From: Clavaria fumosa
Lineage: Eukaryota; Basidiomycota; Agaricomycetes; Agaricales; Clavariaceae
Reading direction: 5' to 3'
NCBI GenBank assembly: GCA_951802425.1
Contig: OX637800.1
Coordinates: 2,356,001-2,420,000, forward strand
DNA length: 64,000 bases
Shown here: in pieces, positions 41,920-57,419 of the stretch
Layout: each line of letters opens with the position of its first letter
Position numbering within the stretch: position 1 is the stretch's first letter
Translations under genes and position numbers: made by a program
The notes under the pieces: model-generated
Database searches by the model: none
The model's input: only the letters and a program-made list of their open reading frames with translations
What the model was told of the DNA's origin: nothing

Positions 41920-44029
41920 ATGGCGCAATCGCAGACCACGATAATTCCACATAGCCAACAGCCACTCCCCAACAGCACCCGCGCGTACCCCACGCGTGCC
42001 GAAATTGACACTCTCATCAACAGAGCATCTATCGCTCAGAAAGCATGGTGCGCTGTGCCTTTGGGAGATAGGATCGCAATCGGATACAAATTTCTGGTGC
42101 TCAGATCATAACCTATGCTCGTGGCAGCTTGGCTCATCATACCCCCAGGAAGAGTTCAAGCGAATGAGTGAAGAGATTCCTCTCGAACTCACGCTTCAAA
42201 TGGGCAGGTTCGTCGACACTTTCTGACGAGTTCTGGGTATCGTGACCGCGTAGTTGTAAGGCCTGTGAGCCAGTGTCTTGGGGAACTGCGTGGCTTGTTG
42301 GAGAGAGCGACTTACATGCTCTCTATCGCGGCATCCTCGCTCGCCGATGTCTCTATCACCGATACTGACAAACCAGGTTTCCGACGCTTCATAAAACGCA
42401 CTCCGTTCGGGGTTGTTCTTGTGATCGCTCCATGGAAGTAAGTTGAATCTTCATCTACTCTTGACTAAATTCCTGAAGTCCGGTTTTAGTTATCCATATT
42501 TAGTAACCGTCAATTCCGTTGTTCCTGCGATAATTGCAGGCAACGCTGTTGTCCTTAAACCTTCTCCACAAACTCCCTTGACTGCCGAACGTTTCGCCCG
42601 CGCCTTTATTGCTGCCGGCGTGCCTAAAGACGTCTTTCAAGTACTGCACTTGTCTCCCGAATTGACACTTCATGCCGTGCAGCACGAGCTAGTCAACTTC
42701 ATCTCATTTACAGGCAGTGTCGTTGGAGGACGGACAGTGCAAGAGGCTGCCGTTCACGCGAAAGGATTCAAAGGCACATCACTCGAGGTAAGACTCGCAC
42801 TCTCTGACGCGGTAAATTCTAATATCAATGCCCATCTCAGCTTGGTGGCAAAGACGCCGCATATGTCCGAGCAGACGCTGATCTGGATTACACAGTCCCT
42901 GAAGTTGTTGACGGTCAGTTAACTTCACCCGTATTCATATGTGAATCACACTTTGGGTGTCAGGTGTATTCTTTAACTCTGGCCAGAGTTGTTGTGCAAT
43001 CGAGGTAGTCTCGTTCTGCTTTCCATTTTCTTGAGGTTAATCGTTTTATAGCGCATCTACGTACATGAAGCGATATACGACGTGTTTGTAGACAAATTTG
43101 TTGAACTCGTCAAGGTCGGTTGGATCTCACTGTCTACTTTTCCCACAAGTGATGGATAATCTAGCAATTCAAACTCGGAGATCCTACACTAGCCGATACG
43201 ACTTTGGGTCCCGTAATTAGCCTGGCTTCTGCCGCGCGCATCAGGAAACAGATCGCCGAAGCAAGTGAGGCGCCAGTGCCAGCATTATCTGACACCAGAT
43301 CTGATATTTCCCAGTTAAAGCGGGGGCCGTACCTCTCATCCCGGAAGATCATTATCCCGCCGCTCTGCCGTCAGTCAACGCTGATCGTCCGGTTGAACAA
43401 CGACTGATCTTAAAATGACAGAGATAGCACATACGTCGCCCCCCAAGTTCTCGTAAATGTAAATCACGGTTAGTCACAACCGTCTTCCAAGATTTGCCAC
43501 CCACACCCGCTTAAACACCACTGACAGCCATGGATATTATGATGGTATTGCATTCGCGTTTGTATGAGTCTCTGTGCTCAAGTCTTCATCTTACAGGAAG
43601 AAACATTCGGCCCCGTTGTCGGCATTCAGAAAGTGCGATATCATTTTATGCATTCAGGGAGAACAATCCTTAGTCTTGATCGTAGGTTCTTTCGGATGAA
43701 GAAGCTCTTACTCTCATGAACGACTCGCCCTATGGACTGACTGCATCGATTTGGACGGATGTCAATGCTAATCCTTCTTCGGAAACAGCCTTCCTCAAAT
43801 TCATGGATGGTCTTGATGTCGGAACGATCTTCCTGAACCGCTGCGATTACTTGGACCCCGCGCTGGCGTGGACAGGTGTTAAGGACAGTGGCAGGGGCGT
43901 TAGTCTTGGTAAATTTGGTATCGTGTTTCACTCGTTTCCGGCGCACCGAACACTCACGGCGAGTTTGCTCGTACAGGATACGACCAGCTCACAAGAGCCA
44001 AGTCGGTGCATATGAAGATCAAGACTTGA
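41920..44029 (+). CDS. Aldehyde dehydrogenase
   Basis: NAD(P)+-dependent oxidation of aldehydes to acids. The N-terminus MAQSQTTIIPHSQQPLPNST is followed by an oligomer/cofactor domain: RTPFGVVLVIAPWN, an intron, YPYLVTVNSVVPAIIAGNAV and LKPSPQTPLTAERFARAF (the conserved Lys of VLKPS). Catalytic Glu is in LELGGKDAAYV and the nucleophile Cys in FFNSGQSCCAIER, then RIYVHEAIYDVFVDKF. C-terminal parts include ETFGPVVGIQKV, MNDSPYGLTASIWT and WTGVKDSGRGVSLGKFG. About ten GT-AG introns; one exon boundary near 43400 is not certain. The last intron joins KFG to YDQLTRAKSVHMKIKT, stop 44027-44029. Substrate class is unknown. Confidence 0.85.
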
Positions 44030-44335
44030 GGTTTCAATATGGGTGTTGGTGTAGGTTGACTCAAGGCCTACAGTAATAGAATTTCCGACTGTTGTACATT
44101 GCAACAGAGTCTCTGGTCAAAAACATCGCATAATTGCAAAGAGTAGTGGAAAAATATTGTGTCATCATAAATTTGTGCGAGTCTCTGGACCTGGTAACTT
44201 GAAATCAAAGGCGATCTTCTTTCCGGTGATTTTATGACACATTTGTGATGATTTGTCGCACTCCCTCGATCGGGTGCTACTTGCTGACCGTAGTTGCATT
44301 AGAAAGACTATTATATAAGAGGCCGTGATATACAT
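44030..44335. other. Intergenic region between convergent genes, nothing recognised
   Basis: 306 bp holding the 3' ends of the aldehyde dehydrogenase and p24 genes; AT-rich, no ORF of interest. Confidence 0.5.
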
Positions 44336-45237
44336 CTAAACTTTATACCGTCGTCCTGTCTTGGTGAAGAACGTTTGCAGGACATATACTTGAAAACTAA
44401 GGGATATGAGCATACGGAGTGAAGAGTATTGAAAGATATACGAACACGGCCATGCAGATCATTCCAAGGCTTTCTAGTACTGCGTACCAGAACAATCGAC
44501 TATCATGAATGTCAGACGGTCTGAAAAGCTTCGTTACACCAGAGAAAGGTACTTCTGGGTCGACTTGACTATAGAGAAACCCCGGTTCTCTTTAGTGTGG
44601 AAGCTGATTAATGGTCAGCCAAATCTTAGACCACCGCTTCCTGGCACATACGCACTATTTCTGCATCCGTTTGATGCCCATGAGCCAGGAATTCAATCTC
44701 ATTATACTCTCCTCCAAAGCACTCGTCTGCTCAGACATTTGACCCTGTTTGGCAGGCGCTTCCCGACGAGGCTCGCTCTCGACCATGATGTCGAAGTCAA
44801 TCAATTTTTCGGTGAGGGTAGACATGTCATTCTCGAAGCAAAATGCGTATTCTCCAACAGTGTTAGCTGTGAGAACGTAATCGCCTTGACGTTCCCGAAC
44901 ACCTTCGAGGATTACTCTTTCGTTGGGGTCTTTGACTTCGAAATCGATATCAAAAGAGCCTCCAGATTGGACCTGCAACACCATATTGCACAACACAAAT
45001 GACAACAGTTGAAGGCACCTACTGCAAAGTAGAACTAAAGTAAGAGTCGATAAAACAAGCCTAGAAAGTTAGAGAGTAAGCGGAGCAACTTACACCGATC
45101 TTCTCGCCAGCTTTGTCAACATCAGCATAGAAACATAGGCGCTCGTTGGCTGATACAGCGGTCGTCAATGCTGCACACCAAACTAGAGGTAGAAACCTGA
45201 TTATGAACAAGGCTGAGAGAATGTGAAGAACAGTCAT
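44336..45237 (-). CDS. p24/EMP24-family cargo receptor
   Basis: A type I membrane protein of COPI/COPII vesicles moving cargo between ER and Golgi. The start ATG at 45237 gives a signal peptide (MTVLHILSALFIIRF, cleavage likely after TAVSA). The GOLD domain contains NERLCFYADVDKAGEKIG, an intron, VQSGGSFDIDFEVKDPNE and GEYAFCFEND (the conserved Cys pair). A coiled-coil neck follows (ALEESIMRLNSWLMGIKRMQ), then after introns YFHTKENRGFSIVKSTQ. The transmembrane helix (FWYAVLESLGMICMAVFQ) and the cytosolic tail VYVLQTFFTKTGRRYKV carry the FF and basic sorting signals; stop 44336-44338. An in-frame ATG at 45300 is also possible. Confidence 0.87.
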
Positions 45238-45390
45238 GACGGCGGTGACCAGCTCAGTTAGCTGACACGTCGCACGGGCCAATGAAGCACGTGATGTCAT
45301 TGGTCACTCGGAAAGTTAAACGCGTCGCGCGTCGAGCGTATGTGCGATGAGCGTCGTCAATGACTGGCGGTATGCTTGAGTAACATCTCT

Positions 45391-47301
45391 ATGGCTTGTC
45401 TTGATTTATTCCTCGCCAGATTCTCATCTCCAATCCGCACCACTAATCCAGCATCATCATTTAATACGCCCGAAATGTGTCAAGATTGGCTCGATGGCTC
45501 TGCTCTTCGGCTCGGTTATCCTTCTACCCAATCAAAGCAGTCCCACTACGATGACCAGCTGTCGGACAATTCTGGACGAGCAATTTTCTCAGCTGCCTCA
45601 GGCTTATCTAGTCCTTCTCTCGACCACGAGGTGTCGCTTTCAAATTCATCGCTGTACTACGGGATGCCACCTCTCTGTATGCCAAGATTTGCGGACTCCT
45701 CCCTCTCGCCAACTCTAGTGACCTCCACCACGTCTGGACGGATGATTTTGAGCTCCTCGCCCCAATTTCTTCCCGAGGCGTCACGCAGCGCTGTCGAATC
45801 TTCACCTTTTGACAACCGCTTGCTTGCTCTAGCATCTACAAGTTGGGCTATGCCTGATTATGACATCTCTCCTATCGTCCGCACTCTTCCCTCGTTCAAT
45901 ATCGCTGCCTCCCCTCAAGACCAAGACCAATTGAACTCGATTGGGATCCCACCAGGGGAGCCTATGCTAGCCACTTCCTTGTTTGAGAACCTTCTCAAGT
46001 CAATCCCTTCTACCCAAGAATCACCTCTAGAGCATCCAGAATCCCCATCACCGAAATATTCTAAAAAGCTTGCTCGTGCTGTTTTGCGCGATGTTAACGT
46101 CCCGTCTGATGCGGCGGTACAACGTGGTGAAGACGCTCGCGAACGTGGCTACCATGCGGATACTCTTGCGCTACTCTTCTCTTCAGATGGCTCCCCTCTT
46201 ACCCCTCTTTCTGACTGTGATACGAAGGGAACACGATCTATGAAACGTAGGAATGCGACCCCAGAGTCACCAACCCTCCCAAGCCGAATGAAGCGTACTA
46301 GATATCACAAAGATCTCTCACCTGCTAAAGTCGGGCCGCGCCTCTTAGACAAACCCAATGAGCACTCCACTCAAACCCAATCATCACGCATGCTTCGCAC
46401 TTTTCCACTCCGAGTTCCCATCAGTGTCAACTTTCCCTTATTCTACTCGCGGTTCCCTGCTAGCTCATACTTCAAACGCAAGAGTGACGAGTTCGTAACC
46501 CTCTTCTGACGTTGTGGAAGGGTCTCGCTGACCTCATCAGCCTTCCTACTGACCTCTTTAAACGCTCCCATCCTGGAGGCACGTACAACTGCCCTCGAAG
46601 CGCATTTGATCTATACACTCCAAGGTTTGTGAAAGGGATTGGCAGAACAAAATTGGGACTCTGCCCTATTTGCATTGAAAGCGTGGAGAGGGGTGGAGAA
46701 GGGAAGCAAGTGTGGTTGTCTATGAAATTCTCTGCTTTCAAGTGGTGCGTACCCTCTGGAGAATGTTACTTCATGTCTGCCGCTCACATCGGATGCAGAG
46801 TTCCCCTCTTCAAACAACAGTTTAGGGAAAAAATATAAAACCGCTCACAGCTATCACATGCAATATCACCACGGTTAGTTCCTCTTTGTTGTTACATGCG
46901 TTGAGACCAAGCCATCCTAGGGATATCTGCTGTGACTGCGCGCCCGTTCTCGCCTCCCATAGCATTCCGAACAGTACTTCGTTCTAGACCTGCCAAGACG
47001 GAACGATCTCAGATGATGGAAGGTAAGTGTCACAGGTGCCTCAAATGGATAGAAGTCGAAGGTGTCAAAGATATCGAACCGAAGGTGCGTTTAATTTATT
47101 CAGATTTGTTCAAGTCATCCTTTCTCATTTCCTTCAGGTGAAGGAGATATTTTGGTCAGTGTAACCGAATTTTACCATCGCGTCGGTTCACAAAGATACA
47201 GGTGGAAGCATGCTGCCGCTTGCCATCAACATTCCATTTTGGCTGGTGAAGATGACATCTTCCTGGAGGATTCCATTTTCTTCGCCCTCAACAAGCTCTG
47301 A
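45391..47301 (+). CDS. Transcription regulator with Rua1-type C-terminal domain
   Basis: A long Ser/Pro-rich N-terminal part (residues 1-370) is followed by a cysteine/histidine-rich domain typical of basidiomycete Rua1-like regulators. It has PGGTYNCPRSAFDLYTPRFV, GRTKLGLCPICIESVERGG, WLSMKFSAFK, then after introns YHMQYHHGIS, RPFSPPIAFRTV, GKCHRCLKWIEVEGVKDIE, KEIFWWKHAAACH and a final SIFFALNKL (stop 47299-47301). The name-giving Ustilago Rua1 activates a glycolipid cluster; the target here is unknown. The first true ATG is 45391 (MACLDLFLARF). Introns include one with GTTCGT donor (about 46472-46524), 46744 onward, 46889 onward, and 47084 onward. The serine-rich N-terminus looks intact. 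Confidence 0.83.
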
Positions 47302-47399
47302 ATCGTAGTTAATGCCCACAACTGTGCCCATTACCTTTAGTTATAACGAAGCCTATTGTATGCGATCGGACGCTGTCACGTGTCTCGTTGCCTTCTGTC

Positions 47400-49152
47400 A
47401 TGGCCATGACCATCCCGGAGCACATCTCGCGAGGCAAAGCCTGTTTCCAGGCGTCTGAATTTGAGGAAGCCGTCGTACATTTCACTCGGGTACGTTGAAT
47501 AGAGAAGAAGCTGCGGTATTTCTGACATGATGTAGGCCATCGAGCTTGCGCCTGCGAACTCTATTCTTTATGACTGTCGTTCTGCGGCGTACGAAAGACT
47601 GGGGGCATTTAAACTCGCCGTTGCAGATGCTAAAATGACCATCGAGCTTGCGCCAGGAAAATGGCAGGGCTACTCACGCTCCGCCCGTTTATTTTTTGTC
47701 GCCCACAAGTATGACTCATGCTTGTCCATGCTGACCCTCGCCCTCGAACGTATCAAGGAAAGAAATACCACGCGACGCGTCGAGCTTGAGAACCTTAGAT
47801 CACAAGCTCTCCAAGCGAAGGAAATTCTTCTTGAAGCCCAACGTCGACGCTCACTTGGTGACACTGACCAACTCGGAGCCTTGCCCGTGGAACTGATTGT
47901 CAACATCTTCAACGAGGTGGTGTCATCTCACCCTGCGCAAGTAGTAGGACTATCTCATGTCAGTCAAAAATGGCGGACGATAGCAGTTAATACGCCTCTG
48001 CTCTGGAGGACGCTCATGCTCCCTTCAGCCACAGGCGTAACCCGGAAACTCAAAACCTGGATTGAGCGCTCTGGCAATAGGATCGAGACCCTGCATGTGC
48101 GGAGCCGCGTCGAAAACGAACTTCTGCATGCTTGTCAAGGGCAGCCACCTGCCTTGTTCCAAACTTTGCGTGCCCTTACACTCGAGGGTTGTGAACGCTT
48201 TCTAAAAACATACTACACCCGACTCATCTATTTGGAAGAGCTGCACGTCAACGGCTTAGATTCCGCCATATATCCACTGCATCAGATTGGCGAGGTGTCT
48301 GTGTTTTTACGCACGCTCAAGATATTCCGAGCTCCTATCGATTTGTCGATACTGGCGCGGTCCTTCTCAAAACTCGTGTCGCTTGAGCTCCGTGATATTA
48401 CTATATCGGGGGAAGGGAATCTATTACAGGTCCTGGCCGCCAATTCCTCGCTGGAACACGTCGCCGTCCGTCTAGGAACATCTCGTTCTGCTTTCTCGGC
48501 CTTCCCCAAAGCCGATTTCGGCCAACGATTCCCTCTACCCAAACTTTCGGTCTTAGATCTCGACTTTCTCTTGGCGCCCTATGACATTCTTCGATGGGTT
48601 GAGGTACCTAATCTGAAGACACTATTGTTGTTCCGAAGCCCCCTTTCCCTACATTCTCTTTTTCATCATCTCCTTCAGCAAGGTGTAGATCTCACCGAAT
48701 TGCGCATTAGTGGCTGTTCTGTATCAGTAGAGAGCGTCGTACAATATCTCCGCAGTTCGATGTCACTGCGCACGCTCGCAATAACTAACGCGTCGGACCT
48801 CTCGAACGCGGTAATCGAGGCCCTCGCTTCGCCCCCATCGCCGAGCACGCAGGACACGTCTGATACTCGAGCTATCACCTCCGTCGTCCCCTTGTGTCCA
48901 TTGCTTCAGCATCTCGATTTCTCGCACTGCCCTGACGTCAAAGCAGGGGCGTTGGTTCGACTGGTGAAGTCTCGGTTGAGCCAACGAGGGGAGGCGGATG
49001 ATCACTCTTCCGCGCTGATCCTTTCCCTGGTGGTGGATGGGTGTCCTTCCATCGACGCTGAGGTAGTGCCTTGGTTGCGATCTAAAGTACCGTCCTTCAG
49101 CTGCGTGTACATGAACAAGCACGAGGCGAGGCTTGCAGGAAGGAGACGCTGA
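47400..49152 (+). CDS. F-box protein with TPR and leucine-rich repeats, Dia2/Pof3-like
   Basis: A substrate receptor of an SCF ubiquitin ligase. The start ATG at 47400 gives MAMTIPEHISRGKACFQASE. A GT-AG intron after HFTR (about 47491-47535) joins AIELAPANSILYDCRSAAYE. Residues 1-110 form TPR-like helices (AIELAPANSILYDCRSAAYE, MTIELAPGKWQGYSRSARLF). The F-box is at about residues 155-195 (LGALPVELIVNIFNEVVSSH ... WRTIAVNTPLLWRTL). LRRs follow (LRALTLEGCERF, LRTLAITNASDLS, LQHLDFSHCPDVKA). TPR, F-box and LRR in that order are characteristic of yeast Dia2 and fission-yeast Pof3, which act in replication and telomere maintenance. Orthology is inferred from architecture only. Confidence 0.85.
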
Positions 49153-49554
49153 TTCGTGTACCCCTGTACCCTTGCATTGCCATTCTGCTCCCAATGCATG
49201 CCAATGCAGGAGCGACTTATGCCATTGGGGTCACGCCAAATTTGTTCAACGTTCTGCCTCTTCAAATGGACGATTCGGACTCATCAATGGCAGTGGCAAT
49301 TCTAAATGAACATCCAGCGCAGAATAGTCATCCTCTGTATCATATTCGAAGGCGATAAGTTATACCGCACGGCAGGCTCCCGCCCTTCGTGGCGCAGGCT
49401 TTGATACGGGTACAGTACCGGCATTGTGTCCTTACATACATGAAACGTGGCTGAGAGATTGATTCTCAGAGCGACGCAAGTAAACATAAAACAGTCCAAA
49501 AAGAACTCGGGTCTACAAAGAAACCATCGACAAAGGCTTCTGGCGCGAACCATC
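49153..49554. other. Intergenic region between convergent genes, nothing recognised
   Basis: 402 bp with the 3' ends of the F-box and BAR genes. No repeat or RNA gene noted. Confidence 0.5.
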
Positions 49555-50843
49555 TCAGTGATCACGAGACTTCCTGGGGGGTTTCAGAGAGTGAGTTAGA
49601 AAAGAGGTTCGCGATGTGGTCGTACATACCTGTATTGGCCTTCGGCGGCAACGCTAAGCTCCTCGATCTCCCCTTGTACGGAAGAAAGCGCTTCGGCAGC
49701 AGTTGCGAAATAAACGAGCTACGTAGAGCAGGGTCACACATCAAATTCAAGTTACCGAAGGGAGGAACAGAAATGCACCTGAGCTTTCGCGAGTTCATTA
49801 AGGTGCTTGATGGGTTCCGGCTGCAGAGTTCACGTATTCTGAGCTTCGACTGAGCGTCTACAGATAAATTCACCAACATTCTCCAGAACAGTTCTCATCA
49901 GGGCAATAGCAACTTCAGTTTTCTGAATGAAGTCGTCTTCAGCGTTCTCCACTTCGAGCCGGGCCTGTTCTTGCCTAGATGCACTCGCAGTCTTGAGGCT
50001 GGCAAAAGTAAACAACAAAGGTCAGAAACCATCTTAAAACACCTCCACGGTCGACTCACACTTGCTTGGCCGCATCCAATTCGAGTCGACTGGCACGCAC
50101 GGCTTGGCGTGCTTTCGTTGCCACCGCAATGGAGGTGGACAGCGTTTGTTGCCAGGGCGTCAAGAAGCCGTTCTGAATGCTGGCGTCTTGTTGCAGTCTA
50201 GCCGCTGCAATCTTGTCCCAGGCTGAGGCGTATATTCCGAGTGCCTTCGCGAGTTTGTCCTCGTGCCCTCGATTAGTGGTGCGTATCGCGTTGGCTGCGG
50301 CAACGGCGGAGCGGTTGAGCGCGTGAGGCAACGTCTTGTGTTGGGAGACAGGCGCAGCCGTGGGTGTTGGAGCGGGCAGATTGGTGCCCTTGAGGTTGGC
50401 AGCGGCAAAGCTGGTCAGGTTGTAACCGATAGAGGTGCCCAACTCCGAAATGGACTCCTGTATTTGGATGGGATAGTCGTATGACTCTGCCTCGTACACT
50501 CTTGCAATTCTGCCCGCGGCAAGTTGGAAAAGGTGTGACACGAATGGGCAAGCGGAGAGTGTACGAACTTGAGAACAGAGAGATGAGCCTCACGAAGAGC
50601 GTCAACGCGCGCCTCCAAATCTCTATACTCTGCACCAGATTTGAACGTTCTAAGTCAACAAGTGCAAAAGATTACAAGTTGCAACACACCCTGAGGGATT
50701 TCTGTAAGCTCGTCAGGCGCTATCTGACCCAGACGCTCCTTCGTTGCCTGAACGCTGGAACTGAGACCCTTCGCAAGTTTGTTCGCGGATTGACCAAGGT
50801 TCAAACCACTCAAGCTAGATTGCAACTTTGACCAGCTCTCCAT
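49555..50843 (-). CDS. BAR-domain protein, Gvp36-like
   Basis: A membrane-curvature-sensing protein of endocytic/Golgi traffic. ATG at 50843 gives MESWSKLQSSLSGLNLGQSA, then KERLGQIAPDELTEIP followed by an intron. Next come ARVDALREAHLSVLK, a long segment with SYDYPIQIQESISELGTSIG and KALGIYASAWDKIAAARLQQ, and helices QEQARLEVENAEDDFIQKTE and ALMRTVLENVG. The C-terminal exons are PEPIKHLNELAKAQ, then LVYFATAAEALSSVQGEIEE, ending KSRDH (stop 49555-49557). Introns near 49612 and 49730 are deduced from frame. The alternating charged helices fit a BAR dimer. Its start lies 162 bp from that of proteasome beta-2, divergently. Confidence 0.83.
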
Positions 50844-51005
50844 GGTTGATGATAAATGACGACGAGCAGCCAGGAGCTGGAAGGATGATTGTGCTGGCTG
50901 ATCTCTGCTGAACAAGCTAGTCCAGGAAGCGACCTGTTTTAGTGTGGCTGTACCCGCAGTGCAAAAGCTCACACCGCGCTGACGCGTTGCCCCTCCCTCT
51001 TTGCC

Positions 51006-52030
51006 ATGTCGTCCGACTCTTCGTCAGGTTTCGACTTCACGAATAGCGTGCGGTGAGCATATTTTTCCCAAATCTCTATGACTCAATCACAGAACTTCCT
51101 TGCAGTAATGAAATCCTCCAGAGCCGAGGTAACAGCCTACCAAAGGCTTTGTCCACTGGTACAACAATCGTGGGCTGTGTCTTCAAGGATGGAGTCCTCC
51201 TCGGTGCAGACACGCGTTCAACAATGGGATCGGTTATTAGTGACAAGAACTGCGTCAAAGTTCGCGTTTGGAACGTTGGCACTCCTGACGTGTACAACTG
51301 ACCTGCAGAAAGATTCATTATCTCACAGAGTCCATCCGATGTTGCGGCGCGGGCACGGCCGCGGATACGGAGTACACCACCGCTCTGGTTTCTTCTAATC
51401 TCGAGTTGCATTCCCTGTCCAACGGTCGCAAACCTCGCGTGGTCACAGCTTTAACCATGCTGAAGCAAATGCTGTTCAAGTTAGGCTCACTCATACTCCA
51501 GCAAACTGTAATTCTGACGGGCGTGGACAGGTATCAAGGGCATGTCTCCGCAGCTCTTGTACTCGGCGGAGTCGACGACCTTGGCCCCCATTTGCATCAA
51601 GTGTTTCCTCATGGGTCGACTGCCACAATGCCTTATGTTGCTATGGGCAGCGGCACTTATGCCGCGATGGCGATTCTTGAGCACAAATGGCGCCCAGATA
51701 TGGAGGTGCGCTGTTCTGTCTTATCACGACGATATCCTACAGAAACTCAGATTTTTCTGACAGAGAGAAGCTGCTCTCGAGCTCGTGATTGAAGCCGTAT
51801 CAGCTGGTATCTTCAACGATCTCGGCTCTGGCTCCAACGTCGATGCTTGTGTGATCACTAAAGACCGCACGGAGATGTTGAGGAACATCAGGAAGCCGAA
51901 CGAGCGGTTGCCGAAGGAGAAGAATTATGTGTACCGCAGAGGTACGACTGTATGGATGAAAGAGACGGTGAGATCTCTGGTAGTCAACGAAAAGACCGTC
52001 CCCGTAGGAGAAGCCATGGATACGACTTGA
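51006..52030 (+). CDS. PUP1: 20S proteasome subunit beta-2 (Pup1)
   Basis: The trypsin-like catalytic beta subunit. The propeptide [16 protein letters not shown] ... PKALSTG is cut before the nucleophile Thr of [17 protein letters not shown]. The Asp and Lys of catalysis are in GADTRS and SDKNCVKIHY. Further matches are [60 protein letters not shown] and [18 protein letters not shown], with a tail ending [10 protein letters not shown]. Introns are GT-AG at about 51053-51101, 51261-51313 (GTTCGC donor), 51479-51531 and 51704-51764. It converges on proteasome beta-7, whose stop is 198 bp away. Confidence 0.95.
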
Positions 52031-52228
52031 ATACGGTAGTTTCACGTGCGTCTACAGGTACCACCCGCGGGGCATTCAATTCACTGTATCACAATGACAC
52101 CGCCCAATTCATCGTGCAATTTGGCCGTAACCTCTAATCCCCTCTCCAAAAGCCCATTCTGTAGTCAGTTCTTCCGATGGAGAAATCTTTGGACCATCAG
52201 CATTGATGGTGGCGAATTGGACCTATTG

Positions 52229-53061
52229 TCACTTGATATCAGGTGTTATTTTGGCGAGGTTTGGTGCACGAACCATCTTGAAAGCCCGGCAGTCTCTGTA
52301 ATAGACAATTCGTATACAGTCCTCGAGGATTTTCTTTGCTTCTTTTTCAGTGATTACATTTTCCTTTCCTTCAACTGCTTCCCGCAAGATAGGCTGGGCC
52401 AAGTGAGCGCCCAGCCCAGTCGCAAGCGTCGAAGCCGAATAGGTCGTTCCAAGTAGATCGACATATGCCAGAAAGCTTGTGCAAAAAAGGAGTGAGGAAA
52501 CCAAATGACAAAAAATTGCATGGGCCGAGGGCATACCTCTTTCCATCCTTGAAGCCGCCGACCAGAAGCTGGTTCCAGAGCGGATCTATCTTCGTCCTGC
52601 GACCATAGTACCAATTAGCCAAGTATTCATGGACTTCCGCCGGACCGACGGCGTGTCCGTCTTGTGCCGTGAATTCTTCGATGACCAGCGACTCTAATCT
52701 CGACAGCACGAATTGCAAGTCAGATAAATCGCCACCGGCGCCAATCATGGTGTAGTTCCCCACAGCATGCACACGTTGAATGCCTTTAAAGCATGAAGTA
52801 CTGCCGTAGGATCCTATCGCAATACAAAATTCAATTCCGCACATTAAATATGTAATCCAGAAAGGTCTTGCCAAGGGTATCCGCCGCCATCATGATTCCG
52901 TCTTTGTACTTGATAGCAAGGACAGTGCCGCCGGTCACTATGGGTCTCCTGTCCCAATCGATTTCAGATTCAAAAGGTGTGTGAGATGTGAGCCTGTCTC
53001 ACAAAGTGCGTTGGGATCCTCCCGCAGAAACGTCGCTTGGAGCTTTGGGGTGGTGGGACAT
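52229..53061 (-). CDS. PRE4: 20S proteasome subunit beta-7 (Pre4)
   Basis: A non-catalytic beta-type subunit closing the 20S ring. ATG at 53061 gives MSHHPKAPSDVSAGGSQRT, a GT-AG intron, then RPIVTGGTVLAIKYKDGIMM and AADTLGSYGS, with a GC-AG intron splitting the Gly (52871-52814). Downstream are FKGIQRVHAVGNYTMIGAGG, DLQFVLSRLESLVIEEFTAQ, WYYGRRTKIDPLWNQLLVGG, an intron, and FLAYVDLLGTTYSASTLATG. The C-terminus ends NLAKITPDIK (stop 52229-52231). No Thr nucleophile is exposed, as expected for this subunit. Confidence 0.93.
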
Positions 53062-53334
53062 AAGTCTTCCACCATGGAAGTTCGAGTCGTGGAACTGTTT
53101 AATAGGTTTTATTAATATTTATGGGTGCGAGGTAAAGGCTTACAGGTTGACCCCAAGAGGGAACGAATAAATCCATGGTACTGTTCAGAAGGATAGTTCA
53201 CTTGCAAGCTCGACGCGTATGTGCAACGACACAAAAGGAAAGGACCATATACACGATTACGTGATGAAAACTGAGAATTGCGCTGCCAGCCCTCAAAACA
53301 TTCATTCTTGCGATTGCAATTGAGTCGGAAACTG

Positions 53335-56517
<3,183 letters not shown>

Positions 56518-57419
56518 ACACTCGTATGACGTGGGATGGCGAGGGAACCTAGGCCGGAACGTTGTTTAGGTGTTGCGTTAAATGATGAAGCATTCAGGAC
56601 GAATCGACGAACGATCATCGAATATGGGCCATCCGCATTGACTCCACTGGCCCTACAATTGTATGAGCTGAACGAGTAGGGATGGCAATCACTGGTCTTC
56701 CTAAGTTGATCACTTCACTATGCCTCACTGGCTTGATCAATATCATCAGTTTATGCAATTCGCCTGGCATGCGAAGTTTGCCTTCCTTTTTCAACCTCGT
56801 CCCTTCACTGTTATTCAGCGCTCAGCGCTTGCTACCGTGGCACAGGTTACAGTACTGAGATTTCTTCGCGCCTCCGAGTCGTCACTCCGCGTCCCAACTA
56901 ACTATCCTTCTCCGTGATGTTATAAACGTGAGTTAGCAGGCATGTACAGGACTACAATAGTCCTTCAGCAACTCCCTCCACTTTTACAAGTTTATCTAGG
57001 CTACGGCGCGGTATCTGCCAGGCTCTCTTGGTATTCTCTATTTTCGCCCTGGGAAGCAACAATAACGGCGAACTTGGTATTCTGGCTCAACAGCTTGCCC
57101 GCACTCGTCAGGCGACATCAGCAGCCACTCGATACAAAGTCTTGTAATCGCCTGACCTCGAATTGATTGTAATACATGTTCCTCCCAATATCCACTCCCT
57201 GTATGCGGGCATGGCCCGTCGACTTGGTTAACAGGGATCCTTATATTAGGAGTAGTTCGCATCCTGCATCACTGTCCTCGCTGGTTGCACCCCGGTTGGA
57301 CCGCTACCAGAGATGCTTGTGATGAGAGCATTGGGCGAAGAGTCATGTACTGTAAATACTGGAAATATCAGTTCAGTAAGTTGTGCACAGCAAGCCTGAG
57401 CAAAGTTGGTCAATCGACA
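56518..57419. other. Intergenic region, nothing recognised
   Basis: 902 bp between Prp43 copy 1 and the TFIIIC gene. Small ORFs only; none shows a domain or a good splice structure. It has no homology with the region after Prp43 copy 2 that I could see. Confidence 0.5.
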
